The notes: generated from the sequence alone by a model not told the origin. A stretch of DNA of 64,000 bases from Bradyrhizobium canariense (GCF_018130465.1 NZ_JAFCKJ010000014.1:62001-126000); one strand, 5' to 3'; shown: positions 17,081 to 26,206, counted from the first letter of the stretch. Translations and numbers: made by a program.

Positions 17081-17704
17081 TTACGTGCGACGTGCTGCCG
17101 CAAGCGAGCACTTCGCCTGATCGGCATTCACATTGACGAAGCCGACCGGAATGCGCGCAAAAGTCTTGCGGCTCTTCATGCTGACCGGGTCCGCCAGAAC
17201 GCGGCTGCGGTCGGTGAGATGACTGCCATCGCGCCGCGCAAAAGCGCAGACGATCTCGACGTCCTTTACGGCATAGTCGTTGTCATTGCGCAGCGTGAAC
17301 GTCACCAGCGCCTTCGAACCAAGGCCGCCGCGGCGCCAGGTTTGAGATGAAATCCTGATCCGACCGAGTTCTGCCGTTGTCGTCGGAATCTGAGCTTCGG
17401 AAGCCGGCGACACGGCTGCCGCATTGCCCGAAGGCGCCGTCTCGACCGCTGTCACGTCAGACGTCACCGGCTCGGCACTGTTGCCTCTGGAGAGGGGAAG
17501 CAGCATCCAGACGCCGCAACCGACGATGATGGCCGCCAACAGCCACAGCAGGCCTCGCCCAAATAAAACGCTCGCGATCGTCACCGCCCGCGCCAGTCGT
17601 TCGCCGGTCCCGGCGAAACGCCTTAACCCGATGCGGTCAAACCCAGCGTTCATGGTTGCACCACCGATCGCGGCGGAAGCACGTTCGACAACGGATTCGG
17701 CCAC
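17081..17704 (-). CDS. Membrane-anchored hypothetical protein
   Basis: This 207-residue protein has one central-N membrane segment (GRGLLWLLAAIIVGCGVWMLL, residues ~50-70). A disordered Ala/Ser/Thr linker follows, then a C-terminal beta-rich periplasmic domain of ~90 residues with FTLRNDNDYAVKDVEIVCAF. The latter resembles the fold of extracellular beta-sandwich modules that bind or stabilise partners. Start choice is uncertain: an internal Met at residue 18 also precedes the membrane segment. The function is unknown. Confidence 0.6.
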   Translation of the reverse strand: MAESVVERASAAIGGATMNAGFDRIGLRRFAGTGERLARAVTIASVLFGRGLLWLLAAIIVGCGVWMLLPLSRGNSAEPVTSDVTAVETAPSGNAAAVSPASEAQIPTTTAELGRIRISSQTWRRGGLGSKALVTFTLRNDNDYAVKDVEIVCAFARRDGSHLTDRSRVLADPVSMKSRKTFARIPVGFVNVNADQAKCSLAAARRT

Positions 17705-17833
17705 TGCTTACCTTAATCCGGAAGAGGAACTAAGGTTCCCGCGCAGCTAGCGAGTCGGCAAGAGCGGTGGCGGTCACCGGCCGAGGCCGCTAACATGCGC
17801 TGCAACATTGAAGACCCGTCGGGAGAACATGAA

Positions 17834-18217
17834 ATGCCAGTCGTCACTTGGGATCACGTCCATCTGCGCAGCCCCGATCCGGAGGCCACGGCGGCCTGGC
17901 TGCGGGACATCCTCGGTGGCGAGATCGTGCAAGCGCCCGGACGGATCGACGTGAACCTCGGCGGCGCAAAAATCTTCATTGCGCCACTCGAGGGCGACAA
18001 CGCGGTCAGCCCGCCGCCTCCGCACCCGCATCAGGGCCTCGACCATTTCGGTCTCACGGTGAAGGACATCGACGCCGTCGCCGCCGAGATCAAGGCCAAG
18101 GGCGTCACCTTCACGCGCGAACCGACCACGATCCGCCCCGGCGTGCGCATCTGCTTCATCCGCGGCCCCGAAGGCATCTCCATCGAGCTGCTCGAGCGCG
18201 ACAAGAAATACACCTGA
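17834..18217 (+). CDS. VOC-family (glyoxalase/dioxygenase-like) protein
   Basis: This 127-residue protein has the two beta-alpha-beta-beta-beta modules of the vicinal oxygen chelate fold. WDHVHLRSPDPEATAAWL supplies the first metal ligand His, HQGLDHFGLTVKDIDAVAA the second module start, and GPEGISIELLER a terminal Glu ligand. It probably acts on a small organic substrate as a lyase, dioxygenase or fosfomycin/bleomycin-type resistance protein. GGGAGA 7 bases before ATG 17834 fixes the start. Confidence 0.85.
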   Translation: MPVVTWDHVHLRSPDPEATAAWLRDILGGEIVQAPGRIDVNLGGAKIFIAPLEGDNAVSPPPPHPHQGLDHFGLTVKDIDAVAAEIKAKGVTFTREPTTIRPGVRICFIRGPEGISIELLERDKKYT

Positions 18218-18266
18218 CCCGGCGCGCGCCGCATCGGTCCACCGGGCGACGTGCCGCCCGGTGCGC

Positions 18267-18764
18267 CTAAGTCATGCTACCGGGCATGAAGCAGCGGATG
18301 GCGACGCCCATGTAGCCGTAGATCGGCCAGACCATGGTGCGCCCCACCCGGTTCGGCTCCGAGATCACGGCCTCCTCGGGCACGTCGACCCAGACGAGCT
18401 CCTGCTGCTGACCTTCGCGCACGGAGCCGTAGCGCGGGACGCGGACCCGATAGTGCCCGTCCTTGCTGTCCCAGTCGGTGTCCGAGAGCGCCGAGCCGTC
18501 TGCATCGGAGCAGCAAGGCCCCTTGCCGCTTCGCAGGCCGTCGAACCAGGCCTTCAATTCGGCATTGGTGTTGACGAACTGGCCGCGGTCGCGCGCGTGC
18601 CCGAAGGGGGCTGCGAGTGAGATCAGGGCCGAGGCGCAAGCGAGGCTCGCCACGCTTCGCCAGCGTGCCGCGCCGCCAATCCGCCGTTGTCGTGTTTCGC
18701 AAATCGTGGGACGCACACTGTACAGACGCGGCTTCTCGCCGCCGGAATCGATCCAGTTGCTCAC
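18267..18764 (-). CDS. Exported hypothetical protein
   Basis: This protein of up to 165 residues has a basic leader followed by a hydrophobic stretch (SVASLACASALISLAAPFGHA) that reads as a signal peptide; the true start may be downstream of 18764. The mature part has KGPCCSDADGSALSDTDWD with a Cys pair and a final hydrophobic WPIYGYMGVAIRCFMPGS. The CCSxxDG pattern is seen in a group of secreted rhizobial hypotheticals. The function is unknown. Confidence 0.6.
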   Translation of the reverse strand: MSNWIDSGGEKPRLYSVRPTICETRQRRIGGAARWRSVASLACASALISLAAPFGHARDRGQFVNTNAELKAWFDGLRSGKGPCCSDADGSALSDTDWDSKDGHYRVRVPRYGSVREGQQQELVWVDVPEEAVISEPNRVGRTMVWPIYGYMGVAIRCFMPGSMT

Positions 18765-19017
18765 GTTTGTCTTGCTCCAGCACCCCGCGGCCAGTGCAAC
18801 AATGGTTATGCATTTCGCGGGCCAACTTGATTCGCAACGACTGGCCTCGCTTCATGATCAGACCGTCATGGCGGCGTCATAGACAAGACGGGACAACTAC
18901 GGCTCACGGGCATGCGAGGCCGGCAGCCAAACTCCCGCGTTGCGTGAGCGCATGCGCTTTGGCATAACTGCCCCACCGGTTACGCTATTGGGCGATGGCG
19001 GCCGGCCTCGGGACGTT

Positions 19018-19368
19018 ATGAAGAACGGCCTCTATTCGATTCACGTGAACCTGCTCGATGGTCGAGTCGGCAAGGGCAGCGGCGTGATTCTTTTTCGCGA
19101 CGGCAAGATTCTTGGCGGCGATGCCTACCTCTATTACACCGGCAGCTACACGGTGAAGGACAACACCTTCAAGGGCGAGGTGCTGGTCCAGCGTCACACC
19201 TCGCCGCGGGGCGACGACAATCCGCTGTTCGGCGGCCCGGCCGCGGTCGGCATCGGCCTCAGCGGCACCTTCACAGAGACGCGCGGGGACATGACGGGCA
19301 CCGCGCTGGTCGGCAAGGCCAGCCAGATCTTCGGCGCGACGCTGCACAAGCTCGCAGAGGTCGACTAG
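19018..19368 (+). CDS. GrlR-like regulatory protein
   Basis: This 116-residue protein reads MKNGLYSIHVNLLDGRVGKG with FRDGKILGGDAYLYYTGSY, matching the beta-barrel GrlR family. In enterohaemorrhagic E. coli, GrlR binds the activator GrlA and represses the LEE type III secretion genes. No GrlA or secretion gene is near, so here the partner is unknown and the family link may be structural only. An upstream in-frame extension of 26 codons is unlikely. A dispersed repeat starts at its stop codon. Confidence 0.7.
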   Translation: MKNGLYSIHVNLLDGRVGKGSGVILFRDGKILGGDAYLYYTGSYTVKDNTFKGEVLVQRHTSPRGDDNPLFGGPAAVGIGLSGTFTETRGDMTGTALVGKASQIFGATLHKLAEVD

Positions 19369-19468
19369 AGCATTTGCGGTTCTGATTGAATCAGAACCGA
19401 AGCTGTGAATTGTCGTTTTGACGCGTTTTCATCACGCGAACCGGCATCCACTTCGCTCGAAAACACTC
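19368..19468. repeat. Palindromic intergenic repeat, family B, copy 1
   Basis: The element contains the perfect palindrome core CGGTTCTGATTGAATCAGAACCG (19377-19399), split here only by its centre, then TTTTGACGCGTTTTCATCACGCGAACCGG and CACTTCGCTCGAAAAC. A related copy in opposite orientation lies at 61627-61710. I recognise it as a very common intergenic element of Bradyrhizobium and relatives. Confidence 0.8.
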
Positions 19469-19471
19469 CAG

Positions 19472-22159
19472 CTATTCCGCGGCCTGCTCGAGCGGCGCCA
19501 CGCGCGGCAGGACGATCTGGATGCGCGTGCCGCTGCCCGGTTCGGAATCCAGATCGAGCCGTCCGCCGAGCCTGTTCGTGACGATGCTGTAGACGATATG
19601 CAGCCCGAGACCGGTGCCGCCCTGGTCGCGCCGCGTCGTAAAGAACGGATCGAAGGCACGGCGGCGGACGTCGAGCGACATGCCGCAGCCATTGTCGGAG
19701 AAGAGGATCTCGACATTGTCCTTGCCTGACTCGCGCACCTGGATGTCGATGGTCCCCGGCCGGCCGTCCGGGAAGGCGTGCGCCACCGCGTTGAGAAACA
19801 GATTCGTCAGCACCTGGCCGTACGGTCCGGGATAGCTGTTCATGGTCAGATCAGGCTGGCACTCGACATTGAGCGTCAGATTGTGCTTGCGCAGGCCGGG
19901 CCGCAGACTCATCACCACCTGCTCGGTGAGGTCACCGAGATCGAAGCTGCGCTGGTCCGAATAGTTGCGGTCGGCGGCGACCTGCTTGAACGACTGGATC
20001 AGCTCGGCCGCGCGATTGAGATTGGAGACGAGCTGCGAGGACGCGTCGCGGCTGGTGCTGAGGTAGTCGTTGAGCGTGGAGCGGCGGAGCTCGCCGCGCT
20101 CGACCTCGGCGGTGAACATCGCGGTCTTGCGCTCCAGCGCGGAGGCGACCGTGAGGCTGATGCCGACGGGATTGTTGACTTCGTGCGCGACGCCGGCGAC
20201 GAGGCGCCCGAGCGCCGCCAGCTTCTCCGCCTCGATCAGCGAGGCCTGGGTCTCGCGCAGATTGCGCAGCGCGGTCTCGGCGGATTCCTTGGCTTTCCGC
20301 ATCTCCTGCTCGCCGCGCTTGCGCTCGCCGATGTCGAGCGCCACGGTGACGATCCGCTCTATCTCGCCTTCGGCATCGAGCAACGGCAGCTTGTTGACCA
20401 GCCATTGCCGCATGTGGCCGGAAGAGTCCTTGTACTCCTCTTCGTAGAAGCCGAGACCTTTTCGAAGCGTGAGCACGCGCTTGTCGCTCTCGTCGGACTT
20501 GGCCGCGCCGTAGCGCGACATCAGGTCCGCCGTGGTGCGGCCGAGCGCATCGCCGGGCTCGATGCCGAAGATGCCGGCCATGTAACGGTTCATCAGCACG
20601 TAGCGCAGGTCGCGGTTCTTGACGTTGATCACCGCGGGCACGGTGTCGATGACCTGCTGGAGCAGGCGCCGTCCTTCGGCGATGGCGTCTTCAGCGCGCT
20701 TCTGGTCGGTGATGTCGCGCAGTGTGCCCTCGTAGCGGACGATGTTGCCCGCCTCGTCGCGGACGCCGGTGGCACTGTCAGACAGCCACAGGATGTTGCC
20801 GCTGCGCTGGCGCACCTGGTATTCGAACTCGCGCACCATGCCGTCGCGGGCCATCAGCCGCTGATATTCGACGCGCGCTTCGGGATTGAGGTAGATGGTG
20901 TGGGCGATGTCGTTGATGCTGTCGATCAGCTGCTGCGGGCTGTCGTAGCCCATCATCCGCGCCAACGCCGGATTAGCGTTGAGGAGATCACCGGCCGGTG
21001 TCGTGACATAGATGCCGTCGACCGAGCCCTCGAATAGTTTCCGATAGCTCTCTTCGGCGAGGCGCTGCTCGGTCAATGCGCGCACCGCCGCCTCGCGCGC
21101 CGTGTCGGCCTCCTCCAGCGCGCGGCGGAACACTTCGGCCGCCCGCGCAATGTCGCCGATCTCATTGTCGAGGTCGGCGGACGGGATCGAGGTGTCTTTC
21201 TCGCCCGCCGCAAGCGCGCGAATGGAGCGCGCGATCTGGGCGAGCGGACGCACCGTCCTGCGCACCACGAACAACGCCGCACCCATGCCGATCAGCACGC
21301 CGATCGTGCCGAGCACGATGCTCTGCCAGCGCGCCTCCGTCAGCGTGCGGGCAAAGTCGCGCGACAGCACGTGACCGCGCCGGGCGCTGACCTCGCGCAG
21401 CAGCTCGGTGACGCGGCCGATCAGCCGGCCCTCGGTTCCCAGCACCTCGCGGTCGATGTCGGCGATCTGCCGTTCACGGACGGCGACCGCGATGATCGCC
21501 TCGGCGTAGTCGTTGACGGCCGATCTCAGCTTGGAATCGGCGACGCCCATCATCCGCATGCTCTGCGCCGCCTGCTCGGCCGCGGACGGGTTGCGCGCAA
21601 GCAATCCGAGCGCGATCCGGCTCTGCGCCTCCGACAGGCGGGACGCCAGCTCGCGGTCCGCGGTGCCGGAGACAGCCGCGTCGAACTGGTCGCGGAGCGG
21701 TGGCAGGCCGGCGAGCAGCTGGGCGCGGCGGTCGATCAAGGTCGAGATCCGCTCCAGGCCGCTGCGGTAGGTCGCGAGCCGCTCGGTGACCCCGTCGATC
21801 ATGTCCTGCTGCTCGGGCACGAGCTCGATGCGGGTCTTCTTCAGGATGTCGCTGAGCGTCGAGGCCGCCTCGCCCACCTGCTTGAACTGGATGCCGGCGC
21901 CGGGGTCGGTGACGAAGTCGCGCGCGGCGAGCCGCAGCTCGTTCATGCGGCGGTCGATGTCCTCGGCGAGGTCGCCGACGCTCTGGAGCCGCTGCAACTC
22001 GGCAAAGGTCGTGTCGATGTGCCGGATCGCGATCACGCTCGCGGTCGAGGTGACGATGATCACCGCCAGCACCAGAAGGAAGCTGCCGAAGGTGAGCTGG
22101 CCGATGGACAGTGAGAATATTTGCTTTTTCTCAGGGGTCGGCGTCAATTCGGCGGACAT
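19472..22159 (-). CDS. Membrane sensor histidine kinase with HAMP and two PAS domains
   Basis: This 895-residue kinase has a first membrane segment at ~20-42 and an extracytoplasmic helical sensor to ~285. A second membrane segment and HAMP (VRPLAQIARSIRALA) follow. Then come PAS/PAC 1 (~365-490, YRKLFEGSVDGIYVTTPAGD), PAS/PAC 2 (~495-620, VINVKNRDLRYVLMNRYM), a phospho-acceptor helix LGRLVAGVAHEVNNP and an ATPase domain with N box, FSDNGCG and GGTGLGLHIVYSI. It autophosphorylates at the His of AHEVNN. No receiver domain or adjacent response regulator is seen, so it is an orphan kinase. Confidence 0.92.
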   Translation of the reverse strand: MSAELTPTPEKKQIFSLSIGQLTFGSFLLVLAVIIVTSTASVIAIRHIDTTFAELQRLQSVGDLAEDIDRRMNELRLAARDFVTDPGAGIQFKQVGEAASTLSDILKKTRIELVPEQQDMIDGVTERLATYRSGLERISTLIDRRAQLLAGLPPLRDQFDAAVSGTADRELASRLSEAQSRIALGLLARNPSAAEQAAQSMRMMGVADSKLRSAVNDYAEAIIAVAVRERQIADIDREVLGTEGRLIGRVTELLREVSARRGHVLSRDFARTLTEARWQSIVLGTIGVLIGMGAALFVVRRTVRPLAQIARSIRALAAGEKDTSIPSADLDNEIGDIARAAEVFRRALEEADTAREAAVRALTEQRLAEESYRKLFEGSVDGIYVTTPAGDLLNANPALARMMGYDSPQQLIDSINDIAHTIYLNPEARVEYQRLMARDGMVREFEYQVRQRSGNILWLSDSATGVRDEAGNIVRYEGTLRDITDQKRAEDAIAEGRRLLQQVIDTVPAVINVKNRDLRYVLMNRYMAGIFGIEPGDALGRTTADLMSRYGAAKSDESDKRVLTLRKGLGFYEEEYKDSSGHMRQWLVNKLPLLDAEGEIERIVTVALDIGERKRGEQEMRKAKESAETALRNLRETQASLIEAEKLAALGRLVAGVAHEVNNPVGISLTVASALERKTAMFTAEVERGELRRSTLNDYLSTSRDASSQLVSNLNRAAELIQSFKQVAADRNYSDQRSFDLGDLTEQVVMSLRPGLRKHNLTLNVECQPDLTMNSYPGPYGQVLTNLFLNAVAHAFPDGRPGTIDIQVRESGKDNVEILFSDNGCGMSLDVRRRAFDPFFTTRRDQGGTGLGLHIVYSIVTNRLGGRLDLDSEPGSGTRIQIVLPRVAPLEQAAE

Positions 22160-22281
22160 TGGTGATGTGAGGACCGGGCTATTGGAGGTCCAATATACGA
22201 CGTATTGCGGTCCCGGGGGAACATGCGTCTGGCCGCCGAATATCCTTAATATGACAGCCCTGCCGCCCCTCGGCCTCAGCT

Positions 22282-23208
22282 TTATGACGTTTTGACGCCG
22301 GCCGGCCGCCGGGCCGGGATGGTCATGGCGGCGACGCCGAGGACGACGCAGGCAAGGCCGATCCAGGCGGTCCGGCTCAGGCTCTCGCCGAGGAAGGCGA
22401 CGCTGATGGCAACCCCGATCGGCACGCGGAGATAGGCCTGCGCGGTGGTGCCGACCGAGCCCAGGGTCTGGATCAGGCGGAAATAGATCACGAAGGCAGC
22501 GGCGGTCGAGAAGGTCGCCAGCGCGAGCAGCGCCAGCACGGAACTCAGCGAGGGCGACAGCGTCCAGGGCTGTTCGACGATGAGCGAGGCCGGGATCAGC
22601 GCCGCCGCCCCCGCCAGCAGCGAGCCGGCCGCGGGCGCCATGGGATCGAGGCCCTTGAAGCTGCGACCGAAGATCGCGGCGCAGGCGTAGCAGATGGTGG
22701 CGGCAACGATGGCGGCCTCCGCGACGAGGCCGCTTCCGATATCATGGAAGGCATCGACGCCGACGATCAGCAGGATGCCGGCCATGCCGGCGACCACGCC
22801 GACCAGCTTTCGCGGGGTCGTCGCCTCGTGACGCGTCACAACGGCCGTGAGCAGGAAGGTAAAGATCGGGCCGGCCGAGTTCAGGATGGTCGCGAGCGCG
22901 GCGTCGACATGGCGCTCGCCCCAGGCGATCAACGTCCAGGGAATCACGCTGTTGAGCACGGCCTGGAAGGCGAAGCGTTGCCAGGTCGCGGCATCCGTCG
23001 GCATCCTGATGCCCCGCGCCCACATGATCGCGAGCAGCAGCAGGCCCGCAATCGTGGTGCGCGCTGCGATCAGCGTGATCGGCGGAATGGTGGCGACGCC
23101 GAGCTTGATGAAGGTGTAGGAGCCGCCCCAGAGCGTTGCGAGCGCGAGCAGCAGCGCCAGCTCGACGGCGACGTTGTTGTCCTGCCGGTTGTCCTGCCGG
23201 TTGTCCAT
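22282..23208 (-). CDS. DMT-family (EamA) transporter with a repeated N-terminal tract
   Basis: This 308-residue protein has ten predicted helices in two EamA repeats: LLALATLWGGSYTFIKLGVA at the start, FTFLLTAVVTR at the end of the first half, and AYLRVPIGVAISVAFLGES in the second. It probably exports metabolites. The N-terminus reads MDNRQDNRQDNNV from a tandem duplication of TTGTCCTGCCGG in the DNA, outside the membrane part. The gene follows no visible operon partner. Confidence 0.85.
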   Translation of the reverse strand: MDNRQDNRQDNNVAVELALLLALATLWGGSYTFIKLGVATIPPITLIAARTTIAGLLLLAIMWARGIRMPTDAATWQRFAFQAVLNSVIPWTLIAWGERHVDAALATILNSAGPIFTFLLTAVVTRHEATTPRKLVGVVAGMAGILLIVGVDAFHDIGSGLVAEAAIVAATICYACAAIFGRSFKGLDPMAPAAGSLLAGAAALIPASLIVEQPWTLSPSLSSVLALLALATFSTAAAFVIYFRLIQTLGSVGTTAQAYLRVPIGVAISVAFLGESLSRTAWIGLACVVLGVAAMTIPARRPAGVKTS

Positions 23209-23288
23209 GTCGCGCGCTCCGTCCCGTTGTCAGGGACGGAACCTAGCGCGTCTGCCCTCGCCGATACTTCGCTTTGTGTCGAAGTGTC

Positions 23289-24104
23289 CTAGCCGACCGC
23301 CCCGACCTCGAACACCTCGCCGTCATAGCCGGCCTCGCGGGGAATGCGGAGCTGACGGCCGGTTGCGGTCTTGGTCATGACAGGCATCACCGTCACGACG
23401 GACATGCCGCGGGCGTGGTCGAGCGCGGCGCTCACGCTGCCCTGCTTGGCGAGCCGGATCAAATTGCGCGTGGTCGGGAACGGCAGCTTGAAGCGGCCGC
23501 TCTCGCCGCCCTCCACCGCCTCGCGCGGCGAGACCCAGATCGAGTCGGTCGACTCCCTTCCGTCATGCGCGCCGAGCTGGTCGGGCGGTGCTGCCGCAAG
23601 GAAGAACCAGGTGTCGAAACGTTTTGGCATGCCCTCGGGCGTGATCCAGTGCGCGTAAGGGACGAGCGTATCGAGCGCGAGCTGGAGGCCGTTGTCGGCC
23701 AGAATGCTCAGGAAGCTGATCTTGTGCTCGTTGAGCGCGACGCGATGCGCATCGGCGATCTCGCCGGCGCGCCTGGCATCAACAGGCTTGCCCGAATCCT
23801 TCGACCGCGCCAGCAGGATGCCGCTTTCCTCAAAGGTCTCGCGGATCGCGGCGATCCGAAAACCGCGGTCCGCTTCGCTGAGGCCCTCGCCGCCCGAATA
23901 CAGATCGGACCGGGCGACGATCTCCTGATCACCGGCATCGACGCTGCCGCCGGGAAACACCAGCGCGCCCGAATTGAACTCGATCTGATGATGGCGAACC
24001 ATCATGAAGACTTCAATTTCGTCGCGGCTTTTGCCGTCGACCTTCGCGCCGTCGCGCAGCAGCAGGATCGTCGACGCAGGGCGTGATGCTGATGCCTCGG
24101 CCAT
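23289..24104 (-). CDS. NUDIX hydrolase
   Basis: This 271-residue protein has VFPGGSVDAGDQE followed, after an insertion, by RETFEESGILLAR, a slightly divergent Nudix box (GX5EX7REUXEEXGU) with an enlarged spacing between its GG and RE. This form is like the NUDT19/RNUDT group that cleaves CoA or acyl-CoA. That would suit the neighbouring CoA-linked genes, but the substrate is not proven. Its ATG lies 4 bases past the stop of the upstream DapA-family gene, with AGGTTAG overlapping that stop, so they are translationally linked. Confidence 0.82.
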   Translation of the reverse strand: MAEASASRPASTILLLRDGAKVDGKSRDEIEVFMMVRHHQIEFNSGALVFPGGSVDAGDQEIVARSDLYSGGEGLSEADRGFRIAAIRETFEESGILLARSKDSGKPVDARRAGEIADAHRVALNEHKISFLSILADNGLQLALDTLVPYAHWITPEGMPKRFDTWFFLAAAPPDQLGAHDGRESTDSIWVSPREAVEGGESGRFKLPFPTTRNLIRLAKQGSVSAALDHARGMSVVTVMPVMTKTATGRQLRIPREAGYDGEVFEVGAVG

Positions 24105-24108
24105 TCAA

Positions 24109-25062
24109 CTAACCTGCGGCGCTGGATTGCGGGCCGAGATTGGCGCGCTTGTCGACCCGGGCGACGCGCGACAGCAGGTACTCGACCTCTGCCTTCGCCG
24201 CCGGCGTGATGGTGGCGCCGGGCTTGCGCTGGGCGCTGGAGGCGATGATGCCGCGCTTCTGCAGCACGTATTTGCGCACGGCAAGGCCCGCGCCAGGCTG
24301 CTGCTCGTAGCGGATCAGCGGCAGATGGGCGTCGAACAGATCATGGGCGGCGTCGCGCTTGCCTTCCTTCGAAAGGCGCACGACGTCGATCAGGAGTTCG
24401 GGGAAGGCATAGCCGGTCATGGCGCCGTCGGCGCCGCGCTCCATCTCGAAGTCCAAAAAGAGCCCGCCATTGCCGCAGAGGATCGAGAGCGGCCGCAGCG
24501 AGCCGTCCTTCTGGAAATTGCGCAGCGTCGAGATCTTTTCCAATCCCGGCCAATCCTCATGCTTGAGCATCACGCAGTTCGGATTGTCGGTGACGATTTT
24601 GCGGATCACGGCGGGGGTGAACACCACCGACAAGGTCAGCGGATAGTCCTGGAGCACCCAGGGCACGTCGGGACCGATGGCCTCGGCCGCCTGCTTGTAA
24701 TAGCCGATGATCTGGTCGTCGGTCCGCAACGACGGCGGCGGCGCGATCATCACACCTGCCGCACCGGCCTCCATCGAGGCCTTCGCCAGCGAGCGCATGG
24801 TGGCAAAACCCGGCGCGGAGACGCCGACGATCACCTGCATCTTCTTGGCGCGCTTGACGAAGCGTACCGCCACCTGCTCGGCCTCGGCGGCATCGAGCTT
24901 CGGGGCCTCACCGAGGATGCCTAGCACCGTGACGCCGTCGCAGCCGACCTCCTCGTAGAAATCGGTCAGGCGGTCGATCGAGCGCTCGTCGATCCGGCCG
25001 TCGTCGTGGAACGGCGTCGGCGCGATTGCGAAGGTGCCCTTGGCGTCGGCGGTGAGTTTCAT
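24109..25062 (-). CDS. Dihydrodipicolinate synthase / N-acetylneuraminate lyase family aldolase
   Basis: This 317-residue TIM barrel has DGVTVLGILGEAPKL (the GxxGE phosphate/carboxylate loop, with Gly-Ile-Leu-Gly-Glu), VLQDYPLTL with the catalytic Tyr, and CVMLKHEDWPG with the Schiff-base Lys. The housekeeping DapA is usually shorter (~295) with NPT/NVP motifs, so this is more likely a catabolic aldolase or dehydratase acting on a 2-keto acid. It precedes the NUDIX gene in one transcript and follows the SDR gene after an 85-base palindrome. Confidence 0.85.
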   Translation of the reverse strand: MKLTADAKGTFAIAPTPFHDDGRIDERSIDRLTDFYEEVGCDGVTVLGILGEAPKLDAAEAEQVAVRFVKRAKKMQVIVGVSAPGFATMRSLAKASMEAGAAGVMIAPPPSLRTDDQIIGYYKQAAEAIGPDVPWVLQDYPLTLSVVFTPAVIRKIVTDNPNCVMLKHEDWPGLEKISTLRNFQKDGSLRPLSILCGNGGLFLDFEMERGADGAMTGYAFPELLIDVVRLSKEGKRDAAHDLFDAHLPLIRYEQQPGAGLAVRKYVLQKRGIIASSAQRKPGATITPAAKAEVEYLLSRVARVDKRANLGPQSSAAG

Positions 25063-25080
25063 CAGTCTCTCTCTTTCTCC

Positions 25081-25158
25081 GTCATTCCGGGGCGCGCGCA
25101 GCGCGAACCCGGAATCTCGAGGTTCCGGGTTCGATGCTTTGCATCGCCCCGGAACGAC
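25081..25158. repeat. Palindromic intergenic repeat, family C
   Basis: Outer arms GTCATTCCGGGGCG and CGCCCCGGAACGAC enclose an inner perfect stem GAACCCGGAA (25105-25114 region) / TTCCGGGTTC with a TCTCGAGG loop. It lies between two same-strand genes and could act as an attenuator or mRNA stabiliser. Confidence 0.75.
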
Positions 25159-25166
25159 AACAATGG

Positions 25167-26045
25167 CTAAAACCGCCGCGCCCCCATCTTGATCTGCTCT
25201 TCGGAGAAGAAGATCTCCTTGGCATGATCGGCGATGTCCCGGGCATTCCAGCCCGTGTGCGGCGGCTTCCAGCCGTCCATTTCCATCATCCGCATTTCGC
25301 GCACGCCGCGGGGCCCGGACACGCCCAGCACCTTGCCGGTCTGGTCGCCGGACAAGTCGCTGACCATGTATAGCACGGCCGGCGCGATGCCGTCCGGCCC
25401 CAGCGCCGCACCGGGGTTCTCCTTATAGCGGGGCAGGTCTGCGGTCATGCGGGTCAGCGCGCCCGGCGCGAGCGTCCAGATCCGGATGTTGTATTTGCGG
25501 CCCTCGATCGCCAGCACGTTGGACAGGCCCCAGATGCCGCCCTTGGCCGCGCCGTAATTGGTCTGGCCGAAATTGCCGATCAGGCCCGAGGTCGAGGAGG
25601 TGTTGACGATGACGCCGCCGCCGTTTTCCCGCATCCAGCGAAACACCGGCATGGTGCAACAAAAGGTGCCCTTCAGATGCACCTTGATGACCTTGTCCCA
25701 GTCGGATTCGCTGGCCTTGGAGAAGGTCTGGTCGCGCAAAATGCCGGCATTGTTGACGAGGATGTCGGCGCGGCCGAAGTGCTTGATGGCGTCGTCGAAC
25801 ACCGACTGGCCGCCTTCCATGGTGGAGATGTCGGCGCCGTTGGCGACGGCCTTGCCGCCTTCGGCCTTGATCGCATCCACCACGAGCTGCGCCATCGATT
25901 TGTCGGCGCCGGAGCCGTCACGGGGGCCGCCGAGGTCGTTGACGACGACGGAGGCCCCTTCGCGCGCGAACAGCTTTGCGTAGGCCTCACCGAGGCCCCC
26001 GCCCGCGCCGGTGATCAGCGCAACCTTGCCGTCGAGTAGTCCCAT
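25167..26045 (-). CDS. Short-chain dehydrogenase, probable (3R)-hydroxyacyl-CoA dehydrogenase
   Basis: This 292-residue SDR has ALITGAGGGLGEAYAKLFA (NAD-binding TGxxxGxG), NNAGIL, a Ser in VNTSSTSGL, and catalytic YGAAKGG with Tyr and Lys. The segment VVVNDLGGPRDGSGADKS and the C-terminal extension match the peroxisomal multifunctional enzyme type 2 dehydrogenase group, which oxidises (3R)-hydroxyacyl-CoA. GGAGAGG lies 7 bases before the ATG; an upstream frame extension is repeat DNA. The MaoC hydratase gene upstream would make its substrate. Confidence 0.87.
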   Translation of the reverse strand: MGLLDGKVALITGAGGGLGEAYAKLFAREGASVVVNDLGGPRDGSGADKSMAQLVVDAIKAEGGKAVANGADISTMEGGQSVFDDAIKHFGRADILVNNAGILRDQTFSKASESDWDKVIKVHLKGTFCCTMPVFRWMRENGGGVIVNTSSTSGLIGNFGQTNYGAAKGGIWGLSNVLAIEGRKYNIRIWTLAPGALTRMTADLPRYKENPGAALGPDGIAPAVLYMVSDLSGDQTGKVLGVSGPRGVREMRMMEMDGWKPPHTGWNARDIADHAKEIFFSEEQIKMGARRF

Positions 26046-26067
26046 GGTGGCCTCTCCCTGTTTGTTT

Positions 26068-26202
26068 TCTCGTGTCCCGGACGCGATGCAGCGTGAAACG
26101 CTGCGTCGCAGAGCCGGGACCCAACCTTTCGCAGCCACCTTCTGGGCCCCGGCTCAGCAGCGCACCGCTGAAGAAGCGCTGCGCTGCGTCCGGGGCACGA
26201 GA
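26068..26202. repeat. Palindromic intergenic repeat, family A, copy 2
   Basis: Outer arms TCTCGTGTCCCGGACGC and GCGTCCGGGGCACGAGA are imperfect inverted repeats, with inner stems around GAGCCGGGACC and GGCCCCGGCTC. The same arms occur at 766-864. Confidence 0.8.
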
Positions 26203-26206
26203 CCGC

